A stretch of DNA of 64,000 bases from Spirochaetes bacterium GWB1_60_80 (GCA_001829185.1 MIAR01000032.1:16133-80132); one strand, 5' to 3'. Shown: positions 25,058 through 34,558, counted from the first letter of the stretch. The notes: generated from the letters alone by a model not told the origin. Numbers and translations are program-made.

Positions 25058-26359
25058 TCAATCTTCACTATGCCCACTAGCCGTTCCCGCCAGCCAGTAA
25101 TTCAATGCTGCCTGTTCCGCTTCAACGCGCCGATAGACCCGGATCCGGTGGTCGAGGAAATCGGAAAACACCATCCGCTGACCGTTCGGAGAGATATCCA
25201 GTCCCGTCGGCTGGTTGCCGCCCTCCCAAACCGCCACCGTCTCGAAATTTCGGGTGTCGATCATGTGCACTTGACCCATCACGAGTCCCTTGTGCAGGTA
25301 GTCAAGCGTCGGGTGATTCGGTCCGCGACAAGAAACAAATAGGTAACGCCGGTCTGGCGACAGCACTATGGTGTTGGGCTTGTCATACACCCGGATGGTA
25401 CGAACCAGGCTATCGGTGGTCATGTTATAAACTTCCACCGTGTTGCGCGCCATATCCGAGACGAACATCAGTTGGCGCTCCTCATCCTTGACAATATGAC
25501 GCTTGGCCCCCAAGGCACCCAGCCGGGCCTCGACTGCCAAGGTGGCCAAATTGATCTTCAGCACTTGGCAGACCGAACGTCCGGCAAGCTCGTACTGGGC
25601 AAGGTACATGTAAGCGCCATCAGACGAGAAGGTTAGGCCCCGCGGCACTGCGCCATAACGGACGCGCTGTTCCTCCTGATAGGTGCTGGGATTAATAATA
25701 CTAACATCCTCGCTCAGCCAATGAGTAAAGAAAACCCGGTCCAGAACTGGATTATAGGCTAGTACCTTGCTTAGATTCCCCGTAGTATTGATAGTACGTT
25801 TATAGTCCAAAGTCTGCAGGTCATAGATATGGATGGAGGCGGTAAACATCTGACTAATCCAGATTTCGTTGCGGTGCGCCAGTATCAGGGCTTCGACGAA
25901 ACCCTGCTGTCGGGGATAGCGGCCCGGCAGAGGCAATAAGTGGCGCTCGCCGCTTACCACGTTTATCACTTCAGCGCCATTGCCGGCCAACAGCGGTACA
26001 ATAACCCGGACATTGTCGATGAAGGTGACGCTTTTAGGTTGGGTACCGGTGGGAAAGGCGTTCTCAAAGACAAATGGAGCGTCAGGCTTGTCGAGTATCA
26101 CGAAGCGCAGGGTACCGGCCAATGCTGCCACCTGGCTATCAGCGTAGCCATCATGGCTGGCACGCAGGATAATCTGGGTATCGGTATGGCTGAAGCTGAC
26201 AAAGGCGCTACTATTATCCCGCTCCACCACCCGGTAAGCAAGTTCGGTTTCGCCGGCAAACAGGCGGGTGCCTTGAAACGGCTGGAGGTAGACGCGGTAT
26301 TCATGGGCCTGTATCAGGGCAGCCAGACATGCCAGTATGATCAACAGCATTTTCTTCAT
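25058..26359 (-). CDS. Exported YVTN/YncE-like beta-propeller protein
   Basis: 433-aa protein with a clear signal peptide (KKMLLIILACLAALIQA, cleavage near residue 18). A small N-terminal beta domain is followed by a seven-bladed propeller made of about 40-residue repeats such as HIYDLQTLDYKRTI, RVFFTHWLSEDVSIINP, MYLAQYELAGRSVCQVLKI, VEVYNMTTDSLVRTIRV and YLFVSCRGPNHPTLDY. GGAG lies 8 nt before the ATG. The gene is divergent from the second ion-pump operon. Periplasmic YVTN propellers often bind proteins or small ligands; the role here is unknown. Confidence 0.8.
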   Translation of the reverse strand: MKKMLLIILACLAALIQAHEYRVYLQPFQGTRLFAGETELAYRVVERDNSSAFVSFSHTDTQIILRASHDGYADSQVAALAGTLRFVILDKPDAPFVFENAFPTGTQPKSVTFIDNVRVIVPLLAGNGAEVINVVSGERHLLPLPGRYPRQQGFVEALILAHRNEIWISQMFTASIHIYDLQTLDYKRTINTTGNLSKVLAYNPVLDRVFFTHWLSEDVSIINPSTYQEEQRVRYGAVPRGLTFSSDGAYMYLAQYELAGRSVCQVLKINLATLAVEARLGALGAKRHIVKDEERQLMFVSDMARNTVEVYNMTTDSLVRTIRVYDKPNTIVLSPDRRYLFVSCRGPNHPTLDYLHKGLVMGQVHMIDTRNFETVAVWEGGNQPTGLDISPNGQRMVFSDFLDHRIRVYRRVEAEQAALNYWLAGTASGHSED

Positions 26360-26471
26360 ATATATACTCCAAAGGGGTGGTATGGACTGACAGGCCTTGC
26401 GATGCGAACGGCGACATTCTCAGGCAGTCAAACCGCTTTGTCAAGCCAGTCGCCGATTCGATGGTTTTCGC

Positions 26472-26500
26472 TTGCGGGAATAACATTAAACAATTACTAT
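26472..26500 (+). promoter_or_regulatory. Candidate promoter of the nqr-like operon
   Basis: TTGCGG (26472-26477), 17 bp, TACTAT (26495-26500), followed 39 nt later by the GTG start at 26539. Confidence 0.5.
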
Positions 26501-26538
26501 ACAAACTGTCATCCAGCGAGTCCTTCCAAGGAGTCATC

Positions 26539-27507
26539 GTGTTCCAGAAGCAACCCATAATGCGCAAGGTGTTATACGCGTTACTGCCGATTGTGCTATT
26601 CTCAGTCTGGCTATACGGTCCCCGCGTCGCTTTAGTGCTAGCTATCAGCCTAGTAACCGGGATATTGACCGAACTGGCATTCGAGAAGAAAAAAGGCGGC
26701 AAGGTCAGCGAAGCAGTGCTAGTGTCAGCCTGCCTTTTTGCACTGAGCATGCCTCCGGCTGTACCACTGTGGATCGTGGTCATTGGCATGGCCTTCGCCA
26801 TCTTCATGGCCAAGGAAGTCTTTGGCGGTTTTGGACGCAACATATTCAACCCGGCCATTGCCGGCCGCCTGTTTGTGTACATTTCCTTCGCTAGCCTACT
26901 GGCCGCTTCTTTTTATGCTCCCGGCAACTTCGGCGCTGCGGCAGGCAGCCTGTTTGGTAAGGTTGACGCCTTGACTGCCGCCACCCCGCTGGCCATCATG
27001 CGCGATGGTGGCAGCATACCACTGCTTCAACTGTTGATTGGAAACCGTAGCGGCTCGATTGGTGAATCGAGTACCATTCTTATCGTCCTGGCCGCCATCT
27101 ACCTGATTGCCACCAAAACCGCCCAGTGGCGCCTGATACTGTCCACCCTTCTGGGAGGCTTTGGCTTGAGCGCAGCCTTGTTCTACGGCGGTGTCGCCAG
27201 CGCCCTCCCACCGGCTGGACTGCTAGCTGGCAGTTTCCTGTTCATCACCGTTTTCATGGCCACCGACCCGGTTAGCGCGCCCAAAAAACCACTCGCCCAA
27301 TGGCTGTATGGCCTCCTGATAGGCTTCGTGGTCGCCATCATCCGCACCTTTTCTGCCTCCTTCCCAGAAGGCACCAGCTTTGCTGTATTATTCAGCAACA
27401 CCTTCGCCAGCCTGTTCGACAAAATAGTAAACGACTATGCCAAAGCCAAAAAAGAACGGCTGGCGCGCACCGAAAATCTCCAAGCTGCCACCAGAGGCCA
27501 AAAATGA
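26539..27507 (+). CDS. NqrB/RnfD-type membrane flavoprotein
   Basis: 322-aa membrane subunit with covalent FMN. Helices and FGGFGRNIFNPAIAGRLF and GNRSGSIGESS match the NqrB/RnfD family. It is short, lacking the long N-terminal extension of true NqrB, so it is RnfD-sized. The flavinylation motif is DALTAATPLAI, with Ala instead of the usual Gly before A-T. GTG at 26539 is preceded by AAGGAG with 5 nt spacing. It is the first gene of a five-gene operon that ends in an NqrF, and no nqrA precedes it. Confidence 0.85.
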   Translation: MFQKQPIMRKVLYALLPIVLFSVWLYGPRVALVLAISLVTGILTELAFEKKKGGKVSEAVLVSACLFALSMPPAVPLWIVVIGMAFAIFMAKEVFGGFGRNIFNPAIAGRLFVYISFASLLAASFYAPGNFGAAAGSLFGKVDALTAATPLAIMRDGGSIPLLQLLIGNRSGSIGESSTILIVLAAIYLIATKTAQWRLILSTLLGGFGLSAALFYGGVASALPPAGLLAGSFLFITVFMATDPVSAPKKPLAQWLYGLLIGFVVAIIRTFSASFPEGTSFAVLFSNTFASLFDKIVNDYAKAKKERLARTENLQAATRGQK

Positions 27508-28157
27508 AGAAGGATAATCCGGTCTACGTAGTGATATTTACCTTTATCATCTGTATCCTTTTTGTCAGTGGCTTGGCTTTAGCCAACGACCTCACCAAGG
27601 ACCGTGTGGCGGCCAATCGGCGTTTCGCCGGGCAATCCGCCATTCTCACCGCTCTGGGACTTACCTATACCGACCAAGCGGAGGCGGAGAAGCTGTTTGA
27701 AGCTACAGTAAGCTCAATAGTCGACGAAGCCGGTAATGATCTGCAGCCCCCAGCTTGGCGCGGCACCCAGGAAAACAGAGCAGTAATCATCAGTCAATTC
27801 AGCGGCGCCGGTCTGTGGGGCAGCATCACCATTATTGTGGTGGCTGACCCCGACACCGCCACAATCCGCGGTCTGCGGGTCATCGACCAAAACGAAACGC
27901 CCGGCCTGGGCGGCCGCATCACAGAAGAGTGGTTCCAGGAACAGTTCCGCGACCAGCCCACCACCAATGGCCGCATCGCTGTCAGCAGCGGCGCCGAAGG
28001 CAGCAGCACCGCCCAACCGAGCTCTGTGGACGGCATTACTGGCGCAACCCGAACCAGTGATGCGATGGCCGACATCACCAACGGCGCTTTAGATCGCATC
28101 CGTGCCATTGCCGACGGTAGCGCCCTGACAGCCAGCCAGAACGGAAGCAAGCAATGA
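27504..28157 (+). CDS. nqrC: NqrC/RnfG-type FMN-binding subunit
   Basis: 217-aa protein with one N-terminal membrane helix (about 8-30), a periplasmic FMN-binding domain with NETPGLGGRI, and a C-terminal flavinylation motif VDGITGATRTS that is fully canonical (compare the degenerate one in RnfG). Overlaps the upstream gene by 4 nt and nqrD by 4 nt. Confidence 0.88.
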   Translation: MKKDNPVYVVIFTFIICILFVSGLALANDLTKDRVAANRRFAGQSAILTALGLTYTDQAEAEKLFEATVSSIVDEAGNDLQPPAWRGTQENRAVIISQFSGAGLWGSITIIVVADPDTATIRGLRVIDQNETPGLGGRITEEWFQEQFRDQPTTNGRIAVSSGAEGSSTAQPSSVDGITGATRTSDAMADITNGALDRIRAIADGSALTASQNGSKQ

Positions 28158-28771
28158 AAAATTCGCCAGCCCTTGCCAACCTGAAGGAGAATATCTGGAC
28201 GAATAACCCGATCTTCGTACAGATTCTCGGAATTTGTTCCACTCTGGCGGTGACCAATAGCATGCGCAATACGTTTATCATGACCTTTGGCGTCATGATG
28301 ACGACGGCGCTGTCCAGTTTCACGCTTTCGGCCATCAAGCAACTGATACCACGCAAGGTACGCATGATCGTACAGGTGTTGGTCATCTCGTTCTACGTCA
28401 TCATTATCGACATCATCTTGCGCGCTTGGTTGCCGGAGGTGTCACGACAATTGGGACCTTACGTCGGCCTGATTATTACCAACTGTATCATCATGGGACG
28501 CGCCGAAGCTTATGCCCAGGCCAACAAACCGTTGGCATCATTCTGGGACGGCCTGACCAGCGGTCTGGGCTACATGCTGGTGCTCATGACCCTGGCGGTG
28601 GTTCGCGAACTGCTTGGTTTTGGAAGCCTGTTCGACTTCCGGATCCTGCCGGCCGGCTTTGTGTCCTGGACCATCATGATTATGGCACCGAGTGCCTTTT
28701 TTCTGGTGGCCATCCTGATGTGGCTGGCCAAGACCATCCAGAGCAAGCCAGCCCGCAAGGAGAAAACATGA
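28154..28771 (+). CDS. nqrD: NqrD/RnfE membrane subunit
   Basis: 205-aa six-helix membrane subunit. WTNNPIFVQILGICSTLAVTN is the NqrD-type N-terminal signature (NPI..Q.LGICS), and TNCIIMGRAEAYA is the second family motif. It is coupled to nqrC and nqrE by 4-nt overlaps. It partners with NqrE in the membrane core. Confidence 0.92.
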   Translation: MKNSPALANLKENIWTNNPIFVQILGICSTLAVTNSMRNTFIMTFGVMMTTALSSFTLSAIKQLIPRKVRMIVQVLVISFYVIIIDIILRAWLPEVSRQLGPYVGLIITNCIIMGRAEAYAQANKPLASFWDGLTSGLGYMLVLMTLAVVRELLGFGSLFDFRILPAGFVSWTIMIMAPSAFFLVAILMWLAKTIQSKPARKEKT

Positions 28772-29361
28772 GCTCTGCCATCAACCCGGTCATCCTGTTC
28801 TTTGCCTCAATCTTTACCAGCAACATCCTGCTGTCCAATTTTCTCGGAACCTGCTCATTCATTTCCATTAGCAAAGACTGGAAAAGTTCATTCGGGCTGG
28901 GTATGGCCGTCACGTTTGTATTGACCATCACTGCGGCCATCAGCTGGCTTGTACTGACCTACGTCGTCATTCCTCTCGACATAGAATACCTGAGCTTCAT
29001 CATCTTCATTATCGTGGTGGCCGCCGTGGTGCAGATACTGGAAATGATAATCGACCGCGCCAGCCCGGCCCTATACATGAGCCTGGGTATCTTCCTGCCG
29101 CTCATAACAGTGAACTGTGCCATCCTGGGCGCTATCCTCTTCATGCAGATCCGTCAATACAACTTTATCCAGACGGTTTTCTTCGCCACAGGCTCCGGCA
29201 TCGGCTGGTGGCTAGCCATCCTGCTATTGGCAGCGATCCGCGAACGCATCGAGAAAAATCCAGTGCCAGCCGGTCTCAAAGGCGCTGGCATCACCATGAT
29301 CACCATCGGGTTCATGGCCATGGCCTTCATCGGCTTTTCCGGCATGATAGCCGTACAATAA
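28768..29361 (+). CDS. nqrE: NqrE/RnfA membrane subunit
   Basis: 197-aa membrane subunit. IFTSNILLSNFLGTCSFISISK is NqrE-like (NILLSNFLG.C) and PLITVNCAILGA is shared with RnfA. Six helices. The ATG at 28768 has AAGGAG upstream. The longer frame from 28426 overlaps nqrD out of frame and is not used. Confidence 0.93.
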   Translation: MSSAINPVILFFASIFTSNILLSNFLGTCSFISISKDWKSSFGLGMAVTFVLTITAAISWLVLTYVVIPLDIEYLSFIIFIIVVAAVVQILEMIIDRASPALYMSLGIFLPLITVNCAILGAILFMQIRQYNFIQTVFFATGSGIGWWLAILLLAAIRERIEKNPVPAGLKGAGITMITIGFMAMAFIGFSGMIAVQ

Positions 29362-29374
29362 AGGGGCGACGAAC

Positions 29375-30496
29375 ATGATTGATTTCCTGTACGGACCCCT
29401 GATCACGGCCGGACTGGCGGCCGGTTTGGCCTTGGTCATTGTGGTTCTGGATGCCATCGTCAACAATTATGGCGACGTCAAGATTGATATCAACGAGGGC
29501 CAGCGCAGTTACACCGTGCGTGGCGGCGCCAACCTGCTAGGCACGATGGCCGCTGAAGGCGTATTCGTCCCCTCGGCCTGTGGCGGACGCGGTTCCTGCG
29601 GCGCTTGCAAGGTCAGGGTACTCAGCGACGTCGGACCCCATCTTCCCACCGAGCTGCCCTACTTGAGCGCTGAAGAAGTCACACAGAACGTCCGTCTGGC
29701 TTGTCAAATCAAGCTTAAAAAAGACATCGCCATCGAGCTCGCCGAAGAGCTCTTCAGCGTAAAAAAGTTTCAGTCCACCGTCAGTAGCATCAAAACTATT
29801 ACTCATGACATTAAGGAAGCGGTCTTCCGCCTGGACAATCCCGGTGAAATCGAATTCATGGCCGGACAATATGTCCAGCTAGTCGTACCACCTTACGGCA
29901 CTTTCAAGGAAAGCGTTCAGCGCGCCTATTCGATGTCCTCCAAGCCCGGGGACCGGCAAGCGGTGGAATTGCTCATCCGCCTAGTACCGGGCGGCATAGC
30001 CACCACCTGGGTGCACCAGTTCCTCAAGGAAGGCGACCGTGTGGAGCTGGTCGGCCCGTTTGGCGAATTCCATGTCCGCGACACGACGGCCGCCATGGTG
30101 TGCGTAGCCGGCGGTTCCGGCATGGCGCCATTCAAAAGCATGTTTTACGATATTTTACAAAACAGCAGCTACCCGGAAAAGGAAATCTGGTACTTCTTTG
30201 GCGCCCGCTCGGGCCGCGATATGTTCTACCTAGATGAATTGCGCCAATTAGAAACACTGTTACCACGATTTCATTTCGTACCCGCGCTTTCCGAGCCGTC
30301 ATCGGACGACAAATGGACTGGCGAAACCGGTTTGATCACAGACGTTTTGGAGCGCTTTCTTAAGGAACGGATCGGTACCGCCAAAGGACTGGAAGGCTAT
30401 CTTTGTGGCAGCCCCGGCATGATAAACGCCTGCACCACAGTTATGACCCGCAACGGTATCAACCTGGAAAAAATCTACTACGACAAGTTTGCTTGA
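29375..30496 (+). CDS. nqrF: NqrF, NADH-oxidising flavo-iron-sulfur subunit
   Basis: 373-aa NADH dehydrogenase subunit. Residues about 5-28 form the membrane anchor. The 2Fe-2S domain has CGGRGSCGACK and a later Cys (VRLACQ). The FAD domain has QRAYSMSS, and the NAD domain has VAGGSGMAPFKSM and YLCGSPGM. It is somewhat shorter than typical NqrF (about 405 aa). It feeds electrons from NADH into NqrB/C and shows that this cluster is NQR-like, in contrast to the RnfB/RnfC input of the first operon. Confidence 0.93.
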   Translation: MIDFLYGPLITAGLAAGLALVIVVLDAIVNNYGDVKIDINEGQRSYTVRGGANLLGTMAAEGVFVPSACGGRGSCGACKVRVLSDVGPHLPTELPYLSAEEVTQNVRLACQIKLKKDIAIELAEELFSVKKFQSTVSSIKTITHDIKEAVFRLDNPGEIEFMAGQYVQLVVPPYGTFKESVQRAYSMSSKPGDRQAVELLIRLVPGGIATTWVHQFLKEGDRVELVGPFGEFHVRDTTAAMVCVAGGSGMAPFKSMFYDILQNSSYPEKEIWYFFGARSGRDMFYLDELRQLETLLPRFHFVPALSEPSSDDKWTGETGLITDVLERFLKERIGTAKGLEGYLCGSPGMINACTTVMTRNGINLEKIYYDKFA

Positions 30497-30506
30497 GGAG
30501 GCTGGC

Positions 30507-30953
30507 ATGAAATACACCCAGATCGAACGCGCTGTGCAAGAACGAATGCGTCCAGGTCACATTACCGCACTGGGCTTGCTGGGCGACGACCAGCGGCCAG
30601 TAGCCGATATCATGCAAGCCGATAGCGAAGCCTTCAGCCGCCTCGGGATGGACTTCGACCAGGTGGCCGACCTCCTAGAACACCTACGCTCAGCCGGGCA
30701 AGACGGCCTGGGCGAACCGATTACTGTGGACAATCGTTACCTGGTCAGCACTGGCGACGCCCGCGGCGTCCTGCCCTGTCCCTGGAACGACGGTGTACAT
30801 CATAAGAACGCCATTACCGTCCAAGACCAACGCAGCGGCCGAACGATTATCTATAGCGACCTTTCCATTCACTTGCTGCGGGTCCACCACTTCTGCCAGG
30901 GTAAAGGCAGCCCTTTCCGGTTGGACCCGGATACCCTAGCCGCGATCCTTTAA
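30507..30953 (+). CDS. Hypothetical protein downstream of nqrF
   Basis: 148-aa protein I do not recognise. GAGGAGG precedes the ATG at 30507 and the gap to nqrF is only 10 nt, so it is part of the operon. It is acidic and soluble, without a signal peptide or membrane helix. Notable is a His-rich segment near the end (DGVHHKN and LRVHHFCQGKG) that could bind a metal. A role in assembly or regulation of the pump is possible but only by position. Confidence 0.65.
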   Translation: MKYTQIERAVQERMRPGHITALGLLGDDQRPVADIMQADSEAFSRLGMDFDQVADLLEHLRSAGQDGLGEPITVDNRYLVSTGDARGVLPCPWNDGVHHKNAITVQDQRSGRTIIYSDLSIHLLRVHHFCQGKGSPFRLDPDTLAAIL

Positions 30954-30963
30954 CACAACATTG

Positions 30964-31461
30964 TCAGAAGGGCTGGAAGTTGTTGATGTCGAAATAGTAA
31001 CGTTCTAGCTGCTCTTGCATCAGCAGTAAGTCATCATAATGCTGTTGTTCCCAATCGCCAAGCTTGGCCAGAAGCTTCTTCAATTCGGGTGCTTGCGCCC
31101 GGCCGGCCCACTCCCGATACAGGTGCATGGCATCCGCTTCCAGATGGAGCGCGGCCGCCACCGCCGCAGTCAGGTGTCGCGAGGAGGCTACCTGCTTCAT
31201 AAAGGCATCGCCGACAATCGCCGATTTCCAGCCGCCTTGCAAATCAGCTGCTGCATTCCGCTCATGGTTCAGGTTGATGGTCTTAGTTCGGTAATAGTCC
31301 AGTAGATAATTAAAATGTTGTTTTTCGGCCGCGGCACGTTCTTCAAAAAAATCCTTGACTTCACCTTCGGCATTTTTGGCTGCGTTCTCGTAGATCGTAA
31401 CAGAATCGAGTTCCCCTCTCATGCCAGCCTTGATTCCTGCCAAAACCTCGGTATCCAACAT
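30964..31461 (-). CDS. Ferritin-like/rubrerythrin-type di-iron protein
   Basis: 165-aa four-helix protein with two E-x-x-H type pairs: GELDSVTIYENAAKNA...ERAAAEKQHF in the first half and LHLEADAMHLYREWA...WEQQHYDDL in the second. This is the classic ferritin-like carboxylate/His pattern for a di-iron site. There is no rubredoxin Cys-4 tail, so it is a rubrerythrin-like erythrin domain only. Start at 31461 with AAGGAG 7 nt upstream. Likely role: peroxide removal or iron handling in an anaerobe. Convergent with the nqr operon. Confidence 0.82.
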   Translation of the reverse strand: MLDTEVLAGIKAGMRGELDSVTIYENAAKNAEGEVKDFFEERAAAEKQHFNYLLDYYRTKTINLNHERNAAADLQGGWKSAIVGDAFMKQVASSRHLTAAVAAALHLEADAMHLYREWAGRAQAPELKKLLAKLGDWEQQHYDDLLLMQEQLERYYFDINNFQPF

Positions 31462-31603
31462 ATATACTCCTTCCCGGTTTGTACGAAGCGACCAGCGCGA
31501 CGATGACAACCTGTCTCCCCCACAAGTTTTGTCGCAGCCAGTAACATTGTCAAGGCGTATCGGTTTCCACAAAGTGGGCTGCCCCTAGCCAATTAATCCC
31601 CAC

Positions 31604-31632
31604 TTGCCAAATGCCGATAAATTGGACATACT
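31604..31632 (+). promoter_or_regulatory. Promoter of the sahH-metK operon
   Basis: TTGCCA (31604-31609), 17 bp, CATACT (31627-31632). It would give a leader of about 200 nt that includes the SAM-II riboswitch. Confidence 0.5.
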
Positions 31633-31670
31633 GCTTTTATCGGGCAACCCGCGTAGCGACGCTGTCCGAT

Positions 31671-31738
31671 ACCGCCGATTTGAACCAGATTGCGGGCGGT
31701 TTGCCATCATGACGATGGCAATAATCCAGCTAAAAGGG
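31671..31738 (+). ncRNA. SAM-II riboswitch with an inserted hairpin
   Basis: P1 is formed by ACCGCC (31671-31676) and GGCGGT (31695-31700). The loop GATTTGAACCAGATTGC matches the SAM-II core GATTTAACC..ATTGC, and the 3' strand AGCTAAAAGGG (31728-31738) matches the SAM-II end AGCTAAAAAGGG, which pairs back as a pseudoknot and hides the ribosome site. Between P1 and the 3' strand there is an extra 8-bp hairpin TTGCCATC-atgac-GATGGCAA (31701-31721). SAM would switch off translation of the downstream sahH-metK genes. The assignment rests on motif memory, not on a covariance search. Confidence 0.82.
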
Positions 31739-31745
31739 AGCCTCC

Positions 31746-31853
31746 GTGACCAGACCCGTACCAGTCTCAACTCAGCCTGTCATAAACATCACGTACGCCC
31801 ACGACACTCCCTTTCAGGCCTGTTCAATGAAAGAAGGAGTCTATGGCGTTTGA
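31746..31853 (+). CDS. Small ORF between the riboswitch and sahH
   Basis: 35-codon frame starting with GTG 7 nt after the AAAAGGGAG that the riboswitch would sequester. Its stop TGA (31851-31853) overlaps the start region of sahH (ATG at 31843) by 11 nt. It contains [12 protein letters not shown] at the start and MKEGVYGV at the end. I do not recognise the peptide. The layout suggests that riboswitch control acts on this ORF and is passed to sahH by translational coupling; sahH also has its own AAGGAG inside this ORF. Confidence 0.5.
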   Translation: MTRPVPVSTQPVINITYAHDTPFQACSMKEGVYGV

Positions 31854-33276
31854 TTACCGCATCAAGGACCTGAAACTGGCCGATCTCGGTCGTCGCCAAC
31901 TCGATCTGGCCGAACCGGAGATGCCTGGCCTGATGGCTGCCCGTGTCAAGCACGGCAAAACCAAGCCACTGACCGGAGCACGTATCACCGGCAGCCTACA
32001 CATGACCGTCCAGACGGCCGTCTTAATCGAGACGCTGGTGGAACTGGGCGCCGCCGTGCGCTGGTCTAGCTGTAACATCTTCAGCACCCAGGACGAGGCC
32101 GCAGCAGCCGTGGTAGCCGGCCCTAAGGGCTCGGCCGCCAAGCCAGCCGGCGTGCCGGTTTACGCCTGGAAGGGTGAAAACCTGGTGGAGTACTGGGACC
32201 TTCTGGATCAAGCCCTACGTTTCCCGAAAGGCAAGGGCCCTAATCTGATTGTCGACGATGGCGGCGACGCCACCTTGATGATCCACTTGGGCTATCAGGC
32301 CGAAGACGACCCCACCGTGCTCGATACGCCATCCGGCTCCGAAGATGAAGCCGAGCTCAAGAAGCTCCTCAAACTGATACTCAAGGAAGACCCCAAACGT
32401 TGGCACCGCATCCTGCCCGAGCTGTTTGGTGTCTCGGAAGAAACCACCACCGGCGTCCGCCGCCTGGCTCAGATGGCCGACAACAAGGAACTGCTGATCC
32501 CGGCCATCGACGTCAATGATTCGGTTACCAAGAGTAAATTCGATAACCTGTACGGCTGCCGTGAGTCACTGATTGACGGTATCAAGCGGGCCACCGATAT
32601 CATGCTAGCCGGCAAGGTGGCCGTGGTCTGCGGCTATGGCGACGTCGGCAAAGGATGCGCCCAGAGCCTGCGCGGCCAAGGCGCCCGCGTCCTCGTCACC
32701 GAGATCGACCCCATCTGCGCTTTGCAGGCCGCCATGGAAGGCTATGAAGTCACGACAGTCAAGAAGGCCCTGCCCCAGGCCGATATCTGGGTCACCGCTA
32801 CCGGCTGCGTGGATGTCATCACCGCCGAGCACATGGCTAAGATGAAAAACCAGGCCATTGTCTGCAATATCGGCCATTTTGACCACGAAATCGACGTGGC
32901 CGGTCTCAAGGCCACGGCCAGCATAAAATGCAAGCCAGTCAAGCCGCAAGTCGACGAATGGGTCTACAAGGACGGCCACTCTATCATCCTGTTGGCTGAT
33001 GGCCGCCTCGTCAACCTAGGCTGCGCCACTGGTCACCCCTCCTTTGTCATGTCCAACAGCTTCACCAACCAGGTATTGGCCCAGATCGAACTCTGGCAGC
33101 AGCGCGCCAAGCGCGTACCAGGCGTCCGGGTTCTGCCGCGTGAACTGGACGAGGAAGTCGCCCGGCTGCACCTCGAGAAAATCGGCGTCGAACTCACCAA
33201 ACTGTCGCCCAAACAAGCCAGCTATCTCAACATCAAGGCCAAGGGTCCCTTCAAACCGAAACATTATCGCTATTGA
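31843..33276 (+). CDS. ahcY: Adenosylhomocysteinase
   Basis: 477-aa enzyme that splits S-adenosylhomocysteine into homocysteine and adenosine, removing the product inhibitor of methyltransferases. Seen: [32 protein letters not shown], the Lys/Asp substrate site [16 protein letters not shown], the NAD-binding [20 protein letters not shown], and the C-terminal KPKHYRY that reaches the neighbouring subunit. AAGGAG lies 5-6 nt upstream. It forms an operon with metK and sits behind the SAM-II riboswitch. Confidence 0.96.
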   Translation: MAFDYRIKDLKLADLGRRQLDLAEPEMPGLMAARVKHGKTKPLTGARITGSLHMTVQTAVLIETLVELGAAVRWSSCNIFSTQDEAAAAVVAGPKGSAAKPAGVPVYAWKGENLVEYWDLLDQALRFPKGKGPNLIVDDGGDATLMIHLGYQAEDDPTVLDTPSGSEDEAELKKLLKLILKEDPKRWHRILPELFGVSEETTTGVRRLAQMADNKELLIPAIDVNDSVTKSKFDNLYGCRESLIDGIKRATDIMLAGKVAVVCGYGDVGKGCAQSLRGQGARVLVTEIDPICALQAAMEGYEVTTVKKALPQADIWVTATGCVDVITAEHMAKMKNQAIVCNIGHFDHEIDVAGLKATASIKCKPVKPQVDEWVYKDGHSIILLADGRLVNLGCATGHPSFVMSNSFTNQVLAQIELWQQRAKRVPGVRVLPRELDEEVARLHLEKIGVELTKLSPKQASYLNIKAKGPFKPKHYRY

Positions 33277-33326
33277 GGGAGCCTCGCTTACACCGAGGAA
33301 GACCCCGCTTCAAGGAGAAATGCATC

Positions 33327-34496
33327 ATGAGAGACAAGAAATACCTGTTTACCTCCGAATCGGTCGGCGAAGGCCACCCCGACAAACTCTGCGACCAGTT
33401 GTCCGATGCCGTACTTGACGCTTGCCTGGCCGAGGACCCAGACAGCCATGTCGCCTGCGAATGCTTCACCACCACCGGCATGGTGCTGGTGGGCGGCGAG
33501 ATAACCACCAATACCTACGTCGACATCCAGAGCCTGGCTCGCGAAGTAGTCAAGGAAATCGGCTACACCAACCCCGACTACGGCATCGATTACGAATCAA
33601 TGGCCATCCTCAACACCATCCACTCCCAGTCGCCAGACATCAACCAAGGCGTGGCGGGCCATGGCCTCAAGGAATTTGAAGGCCTGCAAGGCGCCGGCGA
33701 CCAGGGCATGATGTTCGGCTTTGCCTGTACCGAGACACCAGAACTGATGCCCGCGCCCATCATGTACGCCCATCAGCTGCTGCACAACGCCACCCGTTTA
33801 CGCAAAAGCCGCCAGATTCCCTGGCTGCGTCCGGATGCCAAAAGCCAGGTGACCATCGAATACAATGGCCACAAGCCGGTCCGCATCGACACAGTTGTCG
33901 TTTCGCATCAGCACGACCCGGATATCGATTATGAAACCATTAAGGAAACGGTCATCGAGCAGATCATCAAACCGGTCTTGGCCCCTACTGGCCTTTTGGA
34001 TGCCAAGACACGCTACTTTATCAACCCAACTGGTCGCTTCGTAGTGGGCGGTCCCAAGGGCGATTCGGGCCTAACTGGTCGCAAAATCATCGTCGACACT
34101 TATGGTGGCATGGGACGACACGGCGGCGGCGCCTTCTCCGGCAAGGATCCATCCAAGGTAGACCGTTCGGGCGCTTATATGGCCCGTTACGTGGCCAAGA
34201 ACATCGTTGCCGCCGGTTTTGCCAGTCGCTGCGAGGTCGAGTTGGCCTACGCCATTGGCGTGCCTTATCCGGTATCAGTCATGATCGACACTTTCGAAAC
34301 CGGCAAAATAGCCGAGCATGAAATAATCGCTGCCGTGAACAAGGTCTTCGACCTGACGCCAGCCGGCATCGTTCGCACCTTGAATCTCAAGCGGCCAATC
34401 TTCCGTAAAACCGCTTCGTACGGCCATTTCGGCCGTGAAGGCTTCAGTTGGGAAAATACCGACAAGGTGGAAGCACTCAAAAGAGAAATCCGCTAA
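33327..34496 (+). CDS. metK: S-adenosylmethionine synthetase
   Basis: 389-aa enzyme making SAM from methionine and ATP. Seen: [13 protein letters not shown] (ATP/Mg site), [12 protein letters not shown], the P-loop-like [18 protein letters not shown], and the [18 protein letters not shown] triphosphatase region. Start at 33327 with AAGGAG 9 nt upstream. It lies 50 nt after ahcY, so both share the SAM-II controlled transcript: SAM represses its own synthesis and recycling. A terminator follows. Confidence 0.96.
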   Translation: MRDKKYLFTSESVGEGHPDKLCDQLSDAVLDACLAEDPDSHVACECFTTTGMVLVGGEITTNTYVDIQSLAREVVKEIGYTNPDYGIDYESMAILNTIHSQSPDINQGVAGHGLKEFEGLQGAGDQGMMFGFACTETPELMPAPIMYAHQLLHNATRLRKSRQIPWLRPDAKSQVTIEYNGHKPVRIDTVVVSHQHDPDIDYETIKETVIEQIIKPVLAPTGLLDAKTRYFINPTGRFVVGGPKGDSGLTGRKIIVDTYGGMGRHGGGAFSGKDPSKVDRSGAYMARYVAKNIVAAGFASRCEVELAYAIGVPYPVSVMIDTFETGKIAEHEIIAAVNKVFDLTPAGIVRTLNLKRPIFRKTASYGHFGREGFSWENTDKVEALKREIR

Positions 34497-34513
34497 CCGA
34501 GACGTCCTCACTC

Positions 34514-34550
34514 AAGCCCGGTCGTTAACAAGCGACCGGGCTTTTCTTTT
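34514..34550 (+). terminator. Intrinsic terminator after metK
   Basis: AAGCCCGGTCG (34514-34524) pairs with CGACCGGGCTT (34533-34543), followed by TTCTTTT. Confidence 0.92.
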
Positions 34551-34558
34551 AACACCAT

